From NCBI GenBank assembly GCA_964059195.1, contig CAXKWD010000011.1, forward strand, positions 32,908,566 through 32,972,565: a stretch of 64,000 nt of DNA. Direction: 5' to 3'. The position numbers and the translations under genes were made by a program. The notes under the pieces are model-generated. The model was not told where the DNA came from, did not search any database, and saw only the letters and a list, made by a program, of their open reading frames with translations. This DNA is from Ectobius pallidus. Lineage: Eukaryota > Arthropoda > Insecta > Blattodea > Ectobiidae. This document shows positions 1 through 11,368 of this stretch, piece after piece; position 1 is the first letter of the stretch, and each line of letters begins with the position of its first letter.

Positions 1-60
1 ACAGAATCCTCCACTTGGAGGACCCTTCGCCCCATATATATATGGGACTGTATATAGGGC

Positions 61-2189
61 TATGTAAAGACCAATTTTTCCCATCCTAAATTTATTGCTT
101 GGTGGTTTGACTTTTCTATCAGTCCCTTCAGGAATTATTAAATAAATAATTAATTGTAAGCTAATATTTTGTACGTATATTTATTCTTCAATTAAATTTA
201 TTTAGGCTCTGTGTAACTTAAAAAAAAAATTTTACACAATACAATGTATAAAAATTAATTTCTTTTCAATCTCGCCACTTCACTCTTTCAGTATGGAGCC
301 CATGTTACGTTCCGAAACATTGAAGGTAAATAACTTTCCAACCTCGATAAAATCCTGATAAAATTTTCTATATCAACAACAATATCTCATAGTTCAACAC
401 CTCTCATATGTTTATCAAAATTGTGTGTGCTAAATATTAAATTTAAACTAAAAAAAATAGCATTTTTAGATTTGATTTAAATTGAATTTTCATTTTTGCA
501 GTATGTTCAAATCAATTTTAAACTTTACAACTAAATACTTTATTTTTAAAAGATGCATGGTTTTGTTAACTACATTGTGTTGGTACAACCATCAAAAATC
601 CGTACACGTAGCAGAAATATTCTATAATAGAAAACTCTCCATTTGGACATTGTAAAATGCTTTGAAAAAAGTGAGGGAGAATGGTTTTAAAGTTCTCATG
701 CAGGGAATTCAATTAACGGATTCATTCGAATATGAAACCTTAATCGTTTAATTGTAATGCGTGGTCATTGTGTTCACTAAACAAAGCCGATTAATTAACA
801 CAAAAAACATGATTTTTCTATTCTAAAAAAATCACTAATATTTACCCACTCTCTTAAACACATTTAACTCCTTGGCCACGAAGTTTTTTCATGGCATCGT
901 TTGTTTCTTACATGCTGGTAACATCCTTGAACAAATAGATTTATGATCTCTGGCGTTTTGTTTTACCCTTGGTTTTACTGATTTACGTCCTCGTTTATCT
1001 CTTCTCCAATTATATCTAGAAATAAAGAAATTATTTATGACATTGTATATTTAAACATACATTTATGGAGAATTCAAAGTAATTGCAATAGATCTACTGG
1101 TGTTTTTGAAGATAATATATTGCGATATGCAATTAACATAATCGTGTTATAACGTATTAAAAGTACATTTTGGTTCTTAAAATTAAAGCAGACCAATATT
1201 AAATGCGTTTACTGTAACTTATATAGGCCTACTACCTATAAATCTGAACTGTACGTCCAGAAGTATGAATATAGAAATATTGAACATCCTTCGAATTACT
1301 CTTTAGCTAATTTTTGTAACAAAGAATAGAATAAATGTTATAATCACAATAAAAAATCTTATTATGTGACTTACTATGTGAAGTCTGAAGAGAAGTCTTC
1401 CAGAAAAATAGGTGGAAATTGTTTCAAGTAAAGTGATATTTAGGGTAAGATTAACTCAAGATATTTCGCGTTACATCTGCAAAATGTATACAGCCTAAAC
1501 ATATATTTTTTTCATTCCATTCATGTTTGTTTGGAATTTTTATTTCTGGAAATAGAGGGTCGAATACTAAACCTAACTTCCTCCACAGATTGGAGAAAGA
1601 AACTAAGATCTTTCTCCATACACCTTTTACTTGTGCTAAGCATAGGGAAGCACAAAAATAAATCATTAAGTCAGAAACAAGAGAATCCTGGGCGCCAGTT
1701 GTGATTTTGGTTTAGAAAAACGGTCTACGAGGTTTTCAAATAATCCGCAAAGAAAGTCGTAGAAGAAGGAAGGCGAGTAATTCTGGTAGTAGAAGTAGTA
1801 TCAGTAGAAGAAGAAGAAGAAAATAAACATTAATAACAAGACTAAGAGGCCTCAGGGATAGATAGAGACTGGAATAAAGGCTAATAAACAGAGCAACCTG
1901 CATTATGCTTTATTTTTCATCATACCTATGCATTTTCTTTTTGATGATTATGCTTCATTATGTTTCTTCTAACGTATTTCCTTTATAAAATTCATTGATT
2001 TTTCTTCCTTCAGTGTCTTAAATTAATTTTTTGACAGTAATATAAGTTTGTTTTACAAAAATAATATTAAGTTATACAAGAACACACTACCTGGTATAAT
2101 AAGAGAACAATGCTGAAGAATGAAAATCTAGCCACCTACATCACTCTCAGTCTCTGTACCATACTCTTTAGATTAATTAATTGCAAGTT
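61..2189. other. AT-rich spacer, no gene seen
   Basis: No frame here is long or recognisable. A short purine-rich GAA/AGA microsatellite lies near 1785-1830. The first 35 bases of the window match a stretch near 56478 (see findings). Confidence 0.6.
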
Positions 2190-2507
2190 TTAGGTGAATG
2201 CTTTTACCATTTCTTTCATATTATCCCTTGAACATTCCATAAACTGCCATACTTGAGGTATGGTGATGGTACGCAGGCCTATGTTACTAGAACCGCCTGA
2301 AGTTGTTCCGTTTCCATCACTATGATTCCAAGTTCTGTTTAAAAATCGTTTCACATGCTTTTGCACAATGGACTTATTTTCAAAATTACTGCACTCTGAA
2401 CATAAGATACATAAAAGTTTCCCCTTTTCAGTCACAAAATATTCTGTGGGAAATTCACGAACCCTTTGAATTGCATTTATAGCAATTTTTGGCATACTGA
2501 TGTTCAT
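2190..2507 (-). pseudogene. BED/CGGBP1-like zinc-finger relic, probably hAT transposase N-terminus
   Basis: The 105-residue frame opens with a segment of the type KGKLLCILCSECS followed about 15 residues later by VQKHVKR. This is the C-x2-C then H spacing of the BED or CGGBP1-like DNA-binding finger at the N-terminus of many hAT transposases, preceded by the usual REFPTEYF-like lead-in. The second histidine expected after the VQKH helix is not evident (an RTWNH follows), so the finger is probably broken. What follows, a Ser/Gly-rich linker and a short tail, is not recognisable and the hAT catalytic region is absent. A non-autonomous hAT element starts 235 bp to the right, but nothing shows they were one element. 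It could also be a domesticated or chance frame. The family call rests on motif shape only. Confidence 0.4.
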
Positions 2508-2742
2508 TCACCATTACTTTAATTTCTACCTTTATACCATAAACCAGAATATACCTTTCCTTGATTAAAGGTTCATGCTGAAAAGAAACTCTTTTAAAAT
2601 CTGATCATTAGTGTTCAGTGCATTCTATTTAGGCCTATAGTTTGAGTGTTAATATATAATAATTCCAAACACCAGACACTAATATCAAAACTTATATGTA
2701 AAATGTAGAAATATGTTATAAACTGAATCTATAACTTGTTAC

Positions 2743-3387
2743 TAGTGTTCGGATGTTTATGATATGTCATATTTTTATCCTGATCTCCATTCTTGCGACA
2801 AACACAAATTAAACATGAATTGCCCATTTGTTATCTGAATCCGACCTTTTTATTTTGCATATAAAGTTATATTTTGGTCATTTTTATGGTCTTGGTTATA
2901 TTTCGGTCATATTTGTAATATAACGTCATATTTCAGTTATAAATTCGGTAAAAGAGCACAATTATGCAGTATGTGCACTAAATTGTCGACTTAATTTTTT
3001 TCCCCGAAAAAGAGTAACGAATATTTGGTTTTACTGTAACTGAAATGTGAAGGGAGAATAACAAGTGATAGCACAATTACTTTTTCCTCCTTGTTGTTAA
3101 CTTTCAATAGACACGGTTTAAAAATATTTTCAGTTCATATTTGAAGTGTTATCTGGAAACATTAACAGAGGTTCTTTATAGTAAAACTGTAAATCACCTG
3201 TAAAATATGATTGAATTAATTTTATGTAATAATTTAGAAAACGTTTTAAATTGGAACACTTATTTTTAGAAAATACGTTTTCTTTATGAGGTTATGTTTA
3301 GAATTTTGGGTCATATTTAAGTCATTTTTAAGGTCATATTTGCAGTAATATTTTCCACCTTTTTAAGTCATAAACATCCGAACCCTA
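2743..3387. mobile_element. hAT-type non-autonomous element, family B copy 1
   Basis: It begins TAGTGTTCGGATGTTTATGA and ends with the inverted copy TCATAAACATCCGAACCCTA. The flanking bases 2735-2742 and 3388-3395 are both CTTGTTAC, a perfect 8-bp target site duplication, which with this terminus type indicates hAT. The 645-bp interior is AT-rich with repeated GGTCATATTT-like phrases and no coding frame. A second copy is at 52770-53434. Confidence 0.9.
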
Positions 3388-3743
3388 CTTGTTACATAAA
3401 TATGTAATCTTAAAATCAATCCCTTCACTTTCTAAGTTTCAATTAAATATATACTGTTTGTAGGTTACTTACATAAATACGAATTATTAATTTCAAACCA
3501 TTTCTTTAAAATGTAGGTTTCACAGTCTTGAATTGCCTATTACAAGTTAAGATTGTTTTGTATATTAATACCCAAATATTTTAGATCTATTGATTGTCAT
3601 AGGTAAAAACCGTATTGTCTAAAAACTCTTTTTACAACGCTTATAAATTAAAATATTTGCAAATACCTTATCCAAGAGTGTCTTATTGTTATATACACAA
3701 TCTCGGTCTATAGTGCATAAAATATTATGATTATATGTAAATG

Positions 3744-3990
3744 AGCCCCTTAAAGCCCAAGTGGTGTAACTCCAGTTTTTGGATTTTTTTAGTTATGGTC
3801 AGGATACAATTCAGAAAGTGTTCTTCTATTAATAGCGCAAATGGTGTAAGTCATAACTTGCATAGCAACCCTGTAGGTAGGAGCACAATTTTATGCTGTC
3901 AATAAAGTCATCTATTTGGTGACAGCTAAAACCTTAAATATCTCAGAACAGCAGTAATGTGAGTTACACCACTTGGGCTTTAAGGGGCTC
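3744..3990. mobile_element. MITE with ~27-bp inverted termini
   Basis: The left end GAGCCCCTTAAAGCCCAAGT and its right inverted copy ACTTGGGCTTTAAGGGGCTC agree for about 27 bp. AAAT is present directly outside both ends (3740-3743, 3991-3994), consistent with a 4-bp target duplication, but AT-rich flanks make this weak. It has no coding capacity and its superfamily is unresolved. Confidence 0.75.
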
Positions 3991-4717
3991 AAATATAAGT
4001 GAACTGCACTGATTCAGATTGTGCACTGACCACAAAACTTTACGTAGAAGATGTTCATTGTTGCTGGAAATATTTTAAATTTTTTCATTGCATCTACTGT
4101 TAGATTTTAAACAGGCAATTAATCTTCCAAGAATTATGCTTTATATTACATGTTGTGATTTTATGCTTTATTTTTTTTAATAATGTTTTATTGTGCTTTT
4201 AAAACGTATTTTGATCCTAGACCCCCAAAGTCCTGTTCTAGATAGCAAACACATGTCTGAAGCCTTTTTTTTTTTTTTTTGCTTATTATGCTTTCGGGTT
4301 GCTCTGCTAACAAAACAGCTTCAAATGAACACTTTGTTCCCGACAAATATAAGAACGGAATCTAGATTCGAAATGCGTGTATACAAAAGTAGTTGGAACG
4401 TGCGTACAGCCTATACACCAGGCACTCCTGTGATTGTGCCGGCGGCGGGTCAAAAGAGTCGTAATGTTTAGGTATAAGTTGCAATAAGACTAGCTGAAAA
4501 ATATATCTGCCTCCTTTAGTGTATTTATGCACGATTATGGACAAAAAGCTGTATTGAAATTAGTGGGAAGGCAATGTACTTTTCGAAGCTACCTCGTTGG
4601 AATTTTATTGTACGCGAATTCTTCTAAGAGTTTGAGACAGCAAAATAAATCGTAGGTTTCTCATCGGTTTTAAATTTCTCCATTTTCTGCTTCCAAAAAT
4701 GTGTGGTAAATTAATTT

Positions 4718-4962
4718 TAAATGCGTTGGCCTGTGCGGAGCAGTTAGTATCTCGCTGGCTTTCTGTCTCCAAGGTTGCAGGTTCGATCCCGACCCAGGTA
4801 GATGACATTTTAGTGTGCATAAATGTGGCAGGCCCACGCCAGTAGATTTACTGGGGTGTAAAAGAATTCCTGCGTAACAACATTTCGGCACACCGGCGAC
4901 GGTCATAGGCCTAAGTTGCAGTACATCCCCGTCGTTAAATAACCATATACCAACGAACCAAA
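4718..4962 (+). mobile_element. tRNA-derived SINE, family 3
   Basis: The head contains an A-box-like GCAGTTAGTATCTCGCTGG and a clear B box GGTTCGATCCC, the internal RNA polymerase III promoter of tRNA-derived SINEs. The body runs through a GGCGACGGTCATAGGCCTAA segment and ends GTCGTTAAATAACCA. A diverged copy with the same tail lies at about 63430-63617. Confidence 0.75.
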
Positions 4963-5640
4963 TTTTAAATTCTTTTACTAAGTAACTTAAGAATTATTTT
5001 GGGATGAGGGAGATAGAAATTTTATTAATAATCTCCTTTTATTTCTCCGTAGGCCTAACCTTGAATTTTACACTCTTAAGTAGGGCAGGGCACAATTCTA
5101 TAGCAAACTGGTGTCGCTCGAAATAGTAAAATTGTGGAGCAAATACAAGTCAAACGTTTCTTGAAATTCAGAAGATTGTTTTAATGTAAACAATTCTTAT
5201 AAATTAAGTTAATTGTATATTTCTATTTTTCAAAACTACGAGTATTTTTCTTCACACTGAGTGCATGCACAACGTAGTTAAGACATATTAACACATAATT
5301 ATTTTGTAGAAACGTGAAAGAAGATGTGATAAATGTGCACGCGTTTTGTTTTGCGTAATTTGGGTTGTGCTTTTGATTTCATTTGAATTTTTCCTTATTT
5401 TATTTTCCCAGAACGGAAGTAAGATACACCTATTCAATATTTTTTCGAACAGCAATCAATCTAAGATGACTTATCTATATGAGCTTCAAGAAAAGAGCAT
5501 TTATTTAATTAGAAGGATCCATCGAATGTTTTCATGATCGGTTTACGATGAGCAAAAAAATTTCAGTAGGCTGGCGCAAATACAAAATTATATCATAATA
5601 TATTGTATTATTAAGTGCCAGTATGGTACTTTATGAGATT
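4963..5640. other. AT-rich spacer, nothing recognised
   Basis: It contains only short frames. The one at 5346-5537 is hydrophobic and AT-driven and I assign it no function. Confidence 0.5.
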
Positions 5641-6150
5641 GTGTGTGGGGGAAGAAAAATGTCTGTCTTTCTGTTCGTCCGTCTGTCTGTCCGTGTGTCT
5701 GTACGCGCCGTAACTCAAATACGCTTTATCGGATTTTCATGAAACTTGGTATACGCATTTATAATTCCCATGGGAAGAACCCTATTGTTATTGAACCAAA
5801 TCGGTTCACCGGTACCGGCGTCAAACCCAATGTAGTGTTTTTATTTAAAAGCTCCATAACTCAAATAAGCTTTATCGGATTTTCATGTAACTTGGTATAC
5901 ACATTTATAATGTCCTTGGAAAGACGTCTGTTGATATTGGACCAAATTGGTTGGCCGGTACCGGAATAATGCCGAATTTAGTGCATTTTATGGTATTATA
6001 TAACAAAAGGCCCCATAACTCAAGTTTGCTTTATCGGATTTTCATGAAACTTCGTGTACGCATTTATAACGTCCGTGGCAAGAAGCCTGTTAATTTTGGA
6101 CCTAATCGGTTGACCGGTACCAGAGTAACGACTAATTAAAAGTCACATGT
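5640..6150 (+). repeat. Degenerate tandem repeat, three units of ~145-158 bp
   Basis: After a TGTCTGTCCGTC-like lead-in, a unit containing TTTATCGGATTTTCATGAAA, then GTATACGCATTTATAA, then an ACCGGTACCGG-like end, occurs three times starting near 5710, 5855 and 6013. The units are diverged but colinear. The frames at 5643-5969 and 5951-6139 are translations of this repeat (unit reading LYRIFMKL) and are probably not real genes. Confidence 0.75.
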
Positions 6151-6224
6151 TTTTTATTTTTGTCTACCGGTATAATTTGACAGTTAACACTAGTCCTTCA
6201 CTTATGCTTATCAAACGACCTCGT

Positions 6225-6335
6225 CAAACTGACTAAGTTGGACAAATGGTAACTCCTTGGACTCGTATTCTGGAGGTCCCCGGATCAAATCCTGGAGCCG
6301 GCCGATTTGACATGGATTTTTTAAATTTTATTTTT
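6225..6335 (+). mobile_element. tRNA-like SINE head, family 4 copy 1
   Basis: It carries AAATGGTAACTCCTTGGACT and a B-box-like GATCAAATCCTGG, then CCGGCCGATTTGACATGG. The same order with closer spelling recurs at 7976-8075, which supports a repeat family and not a functional tRNA. The end is not resolved. Confidence 0.55.
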
Positions 6336-7054
6336 ATGTGAGTGCGCGATTGTCAAGGTATCACAAATCTGTAGTTCTGCTGACGCTGATCGATTTTAAT
6401 CTGATTCGAAAAACTTATTTTCTGCATATCATAATTGCAATTATAATTGATTCAACAAAAACATACTGGCACTTTGTTATATCAGTTTACCTGATTTTAT
6501 TTATAATATGAAATATTTTTTTTTGCTACGTTGGAATAAGAAAAGAAACTCGGCTGTATGTGTATTAATATATTCCTACTGCATAATTTTCTTGGTTCTT
6601 TTCTCATTTGAAAAAGGTCTATTTTTTATTTTTTGTTTTGTTACTTTGTGTACATGTATGAGTTGTTTATCTGTACTCGAATAAGTGGACTGTTTGACTG
6701 TATTGGTAAAAGCAAATTTCCAAACTAAATTATTTTGTCTGTTCTAAACTATTAATTAAATCAAAACAGTCCCTGGGATTCAATTAATGCCTGGTATTAT
6801 GTGAAAAGTTAACGGTGCTGGTTGGTTGCTATTGCCTAGATTGTCGAAAAATTGTTTTCTAATTATATTAGTTGTGAATATAAAAGTGAAATTGCTTCTG
6901 TTTTCCATTTCATGTACTGACACGAACACAGCGCCGTTTTTACAACTTCTCGCGTTCATGTTATAGGTAGGGGTCGATGTTTCTAAACCAGATGTCCAAA
7001 TTAATTACGCCTTTGCTGTAGAAATATCGCGTTTTACAATAACCCACACCGAGG
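6336..7054. other. AT-rich spacer, nothing recognised
   Basis: I see no coding frame or repeat structure apart from T-rich runs. Confidence 0.5.
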
Positions 7055-7378
7055 CGCGTCCATAAAGTAAGTTTCGCTGGGGCCGTTTACAGAAACAAAA
7101 CACAATTTCATGGACATAAATATTCCAATAGATATACCGAGTATACAGCTATTATTCAACATATTTGCCATCGGAATTGAAACATTTATCATACCGTGGA
7201 ACCAACTTTTGAATATCTGTGTCGTACAAGTCGGCCGCCAGAGATTTGAACCACTGTGTGACAAACATCTCCTCCTCTCTGTCATTCCCTGTCATTTCTT
7301 GAGGTGTAGGAAAAGATGGAAATCACTGGGAGCGAGGTCCGGGCTTTAGGATGGATGTTTAAACACCTCCCAGCCGAA
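7055..7378 (-). pseudogene. mariner transposase C-terminal relic
   Basis: On the minus strand the frame reads FGWEVFKHP, a stop, SPDLAPSDFHLFLHLKK, another disruption, and then IQKLVPRYDKC...GKYVE followed by stops near 7147. This is the C-terminal end of a mariner-family (Tc1/mariner) transposase. SPDLAPSDFHLF contains the third catalytic aspartate of the D,D(34)D triad. The first two catalytic aspartates and the N-terminal HTH are absent. The ACTTTATGGACGCGCC-like sequence at 7055-7085 is probably the 3' untranslated end and terminal repeat, because mariner ends usually lie just beyond the stop. The piece joins directly to a LINE fragment at about 7378, so it is a chimeric, dead relic. Confidence 0.8.
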
Positions 7379-7510
7379 CTTCTGCAGGAGACTTCTCCAG
7401 TCCCCATTTTCATCTCTCCTAGGCCCAGATATTTTCCTAAGCACCCAGTTTTCGAACACTCAGATTATGTTCTTCCCGAAGAGTAAGTATATTTTGCATA
7501 TGGTGTACAG
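7379..7510 (-). pseudogene. LINE reverse-transcriptase C-terminal fragment fused to mariner
   Basis: Minus-strand translation gives LREEHNL and, after a one-base shift, ENWVLRKISGPRRDENGDWR. This phrase is the same as one in the LINE relic at 19635-19995 (LRKIFGPKRDENGDWR). It belongs to the region C-terminal to the RT domain of a non-LTR element. The segment ends exactly where mariner sequence begins (about 7378), so the two were joined by deletion or template switching. Upstream to about 7680 the sequence is too decayed to assign. Confidence 0.65.
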
Positions 7511-7975
7511 CTTATTCTGTCACCAGAATTTGAATATACATTTGAGCAAGACAGCATTGATAATTTCCTTGCGAGGCCTGTAATCCTGTACCATCTGCGA
7601 AATGTGTGACTGATTGGATCCTCACAGTAGGCCGTTATGAGGCGCTCGATAGCTCGGTTACAATGCAATTGTGCTTAAGTGCAAATTTTATTGTTTGCTG
7701 TTGTTAAGCTTGGATGGATTCCAGGGGCATGTTCCCTGGTGATGCATTGCGAAATAGAAGCCGTAAAATGCGAAGCTCATGGGAAATGTATGTTACACGT
7801 ACCGGAAGCTAGACACCTTCAAATAAGCTACTGCAGCAGATCAGCTGTCCTGTACAATTATTAATTCACAACGGAATACTGATCATACCCTATGTCTGCC
7901 TAATGCATACAGCTCCACACTGGCATGGGATTTCATGGATTCCCCAGGTTCGCAGTCCAAAGGAGTCTTTTATGA

Positions 7976-8075
7976 GGCGTAACAGCGAGGTGACCGAGAT
8001 GGTAACGTCTTGGACTCGCATTCGGGAGCTCTCAGCTTCAAATCCCGTGGCTGGCCAATTTGACATTGCTTTTCA
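7976..8075 (+). mobile_element. tRNA-like SINE head, family 4 copy 2
   Basis: It reads CCGAGATGGTAACGTCTTGG, then CTTCAAATCCCGTGG as a B-box-like segment, then GGCTGGCCAATTTGACATTG, colinear with 6225-6335. It is followed within 20 bp by another tRNA-like module. Confidence 0.55.
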
Positions 8076-8087
8076 ATTGCCGGTCTC

Positions 8088-8185
8088 CTTAGCCGAGGTA
8101 GCTAAGGCGTGTTGATTTGGAGCCGTGGTGAAGGAGGGTGTGGGTTCGAGTCCCCCTCTCGGACATGGATGTTGGTGTGTAATCA
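8088..8185 (+). mobile_element. tRNA-like module with class II shape (SINE head)
   Basis: CCGAGGTAGCTAAGGCGTGT resembles an A box and GGGTTCGAGTCCC is a canonical B box. CCGAG at the start can pair with CTCGG after the T arm. The length between boxes is that of a Leu/Ser-type tRNA with a long variable arm. The lack of a clean anticodon arm favours a SINE head over a working tRNA. Confidence 0.5.
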
Positions 8186-9808
8186 GGAAAAAAGAAAAGA
8201 AACAGTCAACATTAATGATTTGGAAAATTGACCTTTGGCCGGCTAAATTTATATGTATATTTTGATGTGTTTGTGAAGAAGTGTGGCTATCTTGTTGGTG
8301 GGAAGAATGGGTGGGATGTAGCTCGGTGGGGGCTGGGTTTTGATGTTGCAGTGGGCGAACTGCCGGTCCTTCTCACGGCCCAGACGATTTCCTTGTGTCT
8401 GTAATTTGTTTACTAATTTGATTAAGATTGTTGAGAAATCGGGCCCCAAACTGGGTCGTGTTTTTTCTAGTAATATCCGAATATGCTTCCTTACTTCACC
8501 AACCTACACTCTACTCTGGTTTAAGTGCGAGATTAGATTTTTAACAATTCTGTCAACACTCCATCTTTTTACATATTTATGCTTTAAAAGGTCACACATT
8601 ACTTTTTTTAGGTTTTACATTTTGCCTTAAATGTATAGAGTGGTGTACAATTGGGATTAATATTTTTCAAACAGACTTGAGTGGTACAGGGACGCATGTA
8701 TAATTCACAGACAGGAGGCATGGCTTTTAAGGTGTAGGCCTACTGAATAAGGAATCATAATCAGTAGAAGTACTTGTTGAAACTGAATTGTCGTTAAGAG
8801 CAGTTCTTATGGATAAGACGTCTGACATAAGTGCTCATACATTATTAAGCATTCTGAAAGAGTGTAGAAAATACATTGTATCGGCTGACCCTTTGCGATA
8901 AGTTTATTTCCTCTTAAGTTCAGGGGAATATTGAAGGTATGATTTTTTAAAGCGAGAATTGTACATTAACGTAATCATGAATCTCATTAATAATTGAAAC
9001 TTGGTTACATAAATAAAATAGCATTATACCCACGTAAATGACTCGCACGAAGAATTGGCAGGGATAGGCGTACATAATTTTTTTTCGTATAGCCTACTCT
9101 GGAACCCCGGGTGAAATATCGATGAATCTATGAGGAATTTGTGGTGGACAATTTGGGGTCGAGGCAGGTTTTCTCAAGGTGCTCCTGTTTCTTCTGCCTT
9201 ATAACGTTCCACTGTTGCTTCATTCTTCATAATGTGACCATTTGGTTTCAACAGAGGAATTATTCTTCTTCTTATAGCTTGAGCTGTGTAGCAGATAAAT
9301 CTCCTATTGGGCAAATTGTATTTCATGTGGAATGTGGAGGAAGCGCAAAATTAACGATTCTTGTTTGTAAACTATTAAACATATAATTCTCATCATATCA
9401 AGGATCCGAAGTTCACTAATTTGTAATTAGTCATTCATTAACACAACATGAAACCATCGCAACTTCCAGTAAATCAGAATCACAACTTCAATAAGTTGTT
9501 ACAACTTAGTTGTTACAGTTACAACTTGTTGCTCATGGTTACGATTGAGGTTTTAAGTACAAAAATACCAAGTGACCACCTTTAGCTTAATTATTGTTCA
9601 GAATGTTGAACAAGCTTATTTTATATGTTGCTGTACAAGCAGCACAATTACCTCATAGTTGTTCCTACGTAAGTATTACAAAATACGAGTTACAGGTTTA
9701 AGTAAAAATAACATGAAAATAAAAATTTAAAAACAATGTGCGCAGTTGTCTAGACGTAAAAATCAAAGTTCACATGATATCTTGGGTCCCAAGTTATATC
9801 AGTTAGTA
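8186..9808. other. Spacer without recognised gene
   Basis: A G+T-rich stretch near 8270-8350 and several short frames (for example 8340-8630 and 9141-9386) show no family motif. I see no terminal repeats. Confidence 0.5.
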
Positions 9809-9816
9809 CTAATGAC

Positions 9817-10461
9817 TAGGGCAAGGCATTTAATGACCATAAAATAGTGAAATAATGCAAAATAAAAAATGCATTTATGACCTAAAAATAGTGAAAAAAA
9901 GACACATTATTTAAAAAAATGACCAATAAATTTACCATAATTAATTATTATTAGTTATTTTAAAGTTGCTAAAGAAGTAAGTAAATTTCTACTACTTGGA
10001 CACTCTTAGCAAAGAAGAAATTCTTTCTGAACTGGCATGCGCATCAACTTGCCCCTAGAAAATATGTGCCATTTAAAAAGAAAGAAAAAATATTTATTGC
10101 TACAAGACAAACTGCTTTGGTGTTTACAATAAACCTGAATTAAAATGAACTATGAACACTTGACGGAAATTCTCAAATAAAAATGATTGTCTGTTGTCTG
10201 AAAGTAACGATTTGTACATGGAAAACGTCCTTTCTGCCTCCACGGAAACATGATCTAAAGATTCCAAAAAGACCAAGAATTTCCAAAAAATTACCCTTGT
10301 CTTGAAAAGGACGAAAAATGCAAAATAAAGCAAAAAGTGCAAAAACAAATTGCCCTTATTTAATCAATTACTTCATGATACACACATATATATATATTTA
10401 TTTGAGCTATCTTTTAATCTTCATATAGAAAAGATGCAAAATCATCAAATGTCTTGCCCTA
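9817..10461. mobile_element. hAT element, internally deleted, family A copy 1
   Basis: It starts TAGGGCAAGGCATTTAATGA and ends CATCAAATGTCTTGCCCTA. The flanks 9809-9816 and 10462-10469 are both CTAATGAC, a perfect 8-bp duplication. The interior retains the hAT C-terminal dimerisation region on the minus strand (10124-10348), so this 645-bp copy is an internal-deletion derivative of a full hAT transposon. Confidence 0.92.
10124..10348 (-). pseudogene. hAT transposase C-terminal dimerisation domain relic
   Basis: The 74-residue frame includes SVEAERTFSMYKSLLSDNRQ followed by SFLFENFRQVFIVHFN. This matches the shape of the hAT-C dimerisation region, in which an (S/A)xExRxFS motif is followed by a helix and a hydrophobic tail. 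In intact hAT enzymes it mediates oligomerisation of the transposase at the element ends. The RNase H-like catalytic core and the BED finger are missing, and the stop lies about 330 bp from the right-hand TIR as read from the gene. The homologous piece in copy 2 (34278-34410) keeps SFSMYKSLLSDNRQSFLFE, so the open stretch is conserved between copies by descent. It is not functional alone. Confidence 0.8.
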
Positions 10462-10467
10462 CTAATG

Positions 10468-11368
10468 ACACTATACTATTTTCACTTTAAGTTCAAAGTA
10501 GATGTAAACAAACTCTAACGTACCACTCCGCCGAGCATGTGACAATGCCACGTGGAGATTTACCCGCCACGGAAAGAAACGGAATGTGGATTTGTGTATA
10601 TTCCAGTCTTCTCAATAGTACTTTTAAAATATTTTTTAAGACATGCACCATTGTTGAAAAATGTTAAATTTATTTTGAAAAATTCGATACATCTGTACAA
10701 AATTAGGCTTAATATTAGTATTTAAGAAAGTCATAGACAGTTAACAAGAAGATATTAACGAGTATAAAAAATTACTCTCATTTTGCAATGTTGGCTGCCC
10801 ACTTCGTAGGCGTTTTCTTTTTGATTTCATTAATTTCTGTTTGTAACCGCCCCAATCCCATCAGAGCTGTAAGTTACATGTAACTTTTGACGAAATTTTT
10901 GTCTTGTTCTAGCACACGACTTTCTTGTCCTCACGTACGTGTTGTATAACCGATATAAATAAATAAATGAACGCACATTCAGCATGTCTTAACAAGTTAT
11001 TGGGAGGGGGCTGTGGCAAGTTCATTCCAAGATGGCGTGTTTGAGCATTCACACAGCCGTCGTAAACGCCTACAATTTGCATCTGTTGTAACGGTTTAAT
11101 TAGTTCACTTAGTTATTATGCGTCAGGAAAATCTGATCAAATTAATTTTGTTTCATATACAGATCTGCTTCAGAAACGTGTTTTTAAATTTCTCTGCACG
11201 AAAATAGCTACAAAAACGTACGGTTTGAACCGAACTATTTTATTAAGAGCAAGAGTATGCATACAAAGCAGCAAAAGTTACAGTTCGTCCACTAGCCAAT
11301 GAGGCGCTCCCTTGTCACGTGGCTTTGTTTACATCTACTTTGAACTTAAAGTGAAATTAGTATAGTGT
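10468..11368. mobile_element. ~0.9-kb TIR element with ~40-bp inverted ends
   Basis: The left end ACACTATACTATTTTCACTT, continuing through AAGTTCAAAGTAGATGTAAA, matches the inverted right end ...CATCTACTTTGAACTT...TAGTATAGTGT for about 40 bp. A secondary match CCACGTGG/CACGTGGC lies further in. No clear target duplication is visible, partly because the hAT at 9817-10461 inserted at its left edge. The interior at about 10605-10860 is homologous to 45935-46180, inside a different TIR element. No coding frame is seen. Confidence 0.7.

Noticed and set aside
5643..6139. Possible protein repeat reading LYRIFMKL
   Set aside because: The tandem DNA unit is conserved regardless of frame, and no start, stop or domain context supports a gene.
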